64,000 nucleotides of DNA. Source: Hyphomicrobiales bacterium. GTDB taxonomy: Bacteria; Pseudomonadota; Alphaproteobacteria; Rhizobiales; Methyloligellaceae. Positions 62,751-64,000 of this stretch are shown here, one piece after another. A program made the translations under genes and the position numbers. The notes beneath the pieces were generated by a model. The model saw only the letters and a program-made list of their open reading frames with translations, searched no databases and had not been told where the DNA came from. The stretch is taken from contig JAJFHP010000057.1 in assembly GCA_021775555.1 (NCBI GenBank), forward strand, positions 124,001 to 188,000. The letters are read 5' to 3'. Position 1 is the stretch's first letter; each line of letters starts with the position of its first letter.

Positions 62751-63839
62751 GTGACACATCGCGTGACTTTCGTACTTCCTGACTTCCAGGCCGGGGGTGC
62801 ACAACGTGTTTTGCTGACTTTTGCAAACGGGCTCGACCGAACTCAATTTTCACCATCCATTGTGGTGCTGGATGGACACGGGCCGTGGAAGGATAAATTT
62901 GTTTCCGGGCTGCCGGTTCGCGACCTGGAAAAAACACGTGTGCGCACAGCCTTCCCTGCGCTGGTCCGGGCGCTGCGTGCCGAGAAGCCCGAAATCATTG
63001 TATCGACAATGAACTATATGAACTTCGTGGTCCTCGCATGCAGGCCATTCTTGGCAAACAAAGCACTGATTTTTGTACGTGAAGCGAACATGCCCTGGTC
63101 AACCGTGAGTGGACACGCCGCTCGTCTGGGTTTGCGTCTGGCTTATGGCCTGCTGTACTCGCGTGCCGATCGCGTGATCTCACCAAGCAAGTTGATTGAG
63201 AGAGAACTTGTGCGGGATTTCGGCGTACCGGAACACCTCATATCGGTTTTGCGGAATCCGGTTGACGAACAATTTCTTCGCAACAGCGCAACGCGGCCCC
63301 AACGCCATCCGGGCCCAGGTCCGCGTTTTGTTGCGGTTGGCAGGCTGTTTCGTCAAAAAGGGTATGATCTTTTAATCCAGACCATGAAAGAGTATGGAGT
63401 GGAGGGCCAAGTCACGATTTTGGGTGAGGGCGTGGAGCGCCCAATGCTTGAGGAAATGATCGCCCAATCGGGTCTTGAGGAAAAAATACAACTTGCCGGT
63501 TTCAATGCTGACAGCGCTCCGTGGGTAGCGGGCGCTGATGCTCTGCTTCTGCCATCACGCTGGGAAGGGTTGCCCAATGTGGCGCTGGAGGCCCTTGCCC
63601 TTGGAACCCCGGTCATTGCCGCGCCACAGGCCGGGGGAATTGGAGAAATTGCCGGGGAGGCCGGAGCTGGCGCGGTAACTCTCGCTGAACATGGAGCGGA
63701 ATTCGCCTCTGCCATGAATGCGGTGGCGGGCAACAGCCCAATGGCATTGAGGCCTTCGCTTCTACCCGCAATATTTACGAAAGCCGAAGCGATAGCGGCT
63801 TTCTCCGATCTGCAATTACAGGAGGCGGCCGCGTTGTGA
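62751..63839 (+). CDS. Glycosyltransferase family 4 protein
   Basis: 362 residues from a GTG at 62751 with GAGGC upstream; another GTG at 62733 is in frame. Typical GT4 retaining enzyme: FVLPDFQAGGAQRVLLTFANG (acceptor loop GGAQR), PEIIVSTMNYMNFVVL, RVISPSKLIERELVRDFG, RFVAVGRLFRQKGYDLLI (start of the C-terminal domain), and SRWEGLPNVALEALALGTPVIA, with the E-x7-E donor motif EGLPNVALE. Such enzymes are the common chain-building transferases of O-antigen and capsule synthesis. Its stop overlaps the next start as GTGA. Confidence 0.93.
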   Translation: MTHRVTFVLPDFQAGGAQRVLLTFANGLDRTQFSPSIVVLDGHGPWKDKFVSGLPVRDLEKTRVRTAFPALVRALRAEKPEIIVSTMNYMNFVVLACRPFLANKALIFVREANMPWSTVSGHAARLGLRLAYGLLYSRADRVISPSKLIERELVRDFGVPEHLISVLRNPVDEQFLRNSATRPQRHPGPGPRFVAVGRLFRQKGYDLLIQTMKEYGVEGQVTILGEGVERPMLEEMIAQSGLEEKIQLAGFNADSAPWVAGADALLLPSRWEGLPNVALEALALGTPVIAAPQAGGIGEIAGEAGAGAVTLAEHGAEFASAMNAVAGNSPMALRPSLLPAIFTKAEAIAAFSDLQLQEAAAL

Positions 63840-64000
63840 AAAGGCTGATGACGAAACTCGGGGCTATGCTCGATCTGACGCCACGCGAAACATGGCGGCT
63901 GGCCCGTGGGCGGCTTCCACTGGTGCCAAAGGGGCCAGGCTGGACGGCAAATGATCTGCTCAATTCGGTAAAGCACCGTCATGGCATCCGGTTTGCCGAA
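63836..64000 (+). CDS. Unidentified protein, N-terminus only (runs off the window)
   Basis: A GTG at 63836 overlaps the upstream glycosyltransferase stop as GTGA and opens a frame of 55 codons to the window edge: VKRLMTKLGAMLDLTPRETW, then Arg-rich RLARGRLPLVPKGPGW. An internal ATG at 63848 is also possible. The beginning recalls the N-terminus of some glycan lyases or other modifying enzymes, but too little is visible to decide. The coupling implies it belongs to the glycan locus. Confidence 0.6.
   Translation, partial: MKRLMTKLGAMLDLTPRETWRLARGRLPLVPKGPGWTANDLLNSVKHRHGIRFAE

Noticed and set aside
1-64000. CRISPR array, tRNA or rRNA genes, insertion sequences, integrase or phage genes
   Set aside because: I looked for regular spaced repeats, transposase or integrase motifs and structural RNA signatures and saw none.

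Overview
The window reads as a chromosomal stretch of a free-living Gram-negative bacterium, most likely an alphaproteobacterium. This is inferred from an FNR/FnrL-type regulator, the mid-50s GC feel, cytochrome c and RND genes, and frequent GTG/TTG starts with ATGA/GTGA overlaps. I could not run a search, so the taxon is only a guess. I see no rRNA, tRNA, CRISPR array or transposase.

Left part (1-10.7 kb), housekeeping and redox physiology: a truncated alpha-2-macroglobulin gene, recQ, a small conserved hypothetical, a tandem universal stress protein, an APC amino-acid permease, an MMPL/RND transporter, a small cytochrome c, a hemerythrin-like protein and an FNR-type regulator with four cysteines. 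Two good FNR-type boxes (5133-5146 and 9208-9221) lie in the two divergent intergenic regions of this block, so the regulator probably controls its neighbours.

Right part (10.8 kb to the end), one very large surface-glycan locus. A UDP-HexNAc dehydrogenase and a 4-epimerase come first (10.8-13.2 kb), then a cytoplasmic NamZ-like protein. A leftward block (23.4 to 14.7 kb) holds wlbA/wlbB/wlbC-type genes for UDP-2,3-diacetamido uronic acid, an ATP-grasp protein, a methyltransferase, a divergent NeuB-type synthase, a reductase/epimerase, an IMPase-like phosphatase and a deacetylase-like protein. At 23.5 kb a winged-helix regulator fused to a Rossmann-like domain and an RfaH/NusG-like antiterminator are divergently transcribed. 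A palindrome GTTCAT-N3-ATGAAC lies in that divergent region and twice more (once degenerate) before the main rightward operon, whose leader also carries an ops/JUMPstart-like core, GGCGGTAGCGTG.

The rightward block (26.8-60.4 kb) encodes what looks like a nearly complete GDP-legionaminic-type pathway: ptmE-like, legC, legH, legG, legI and legF, with legB lying far to the right at 61.6-62.7 kb on the other strand. It also encodes a pseudaminic-type pathway: pseB, pseC, pseG and a cytidylyltransferase fused to a GNAT domain, in which the synthase pseI survives only as a 54-codon relic. Between these lie a flippase-type ABC transporter, a radical SAM enzyme and an acyl-decoration module of FkbH-like protein, acyl carrier protein, MaoC-SDR fusion and TylF-type methyltransferase. 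Further on are a class III aminotransferase, an asparagine-synthase-like protein, a second deacetylase-like protein, a WbqC protein and an MBOAT/SGNH O-acylation pair. Two glycosyltransferases and a partial gene end the window.

The picture is a glycan built from several N-acylated acidic sugars (nonulosonic acids, di-N-acetyl uronic acid) with unusual acyl and methyl decorations, expressed under a dedicated repressor/activator plus antitermination circuit. Two gene relics (wbpG-like and pseI-like) show that the locus has been remodelled recently.
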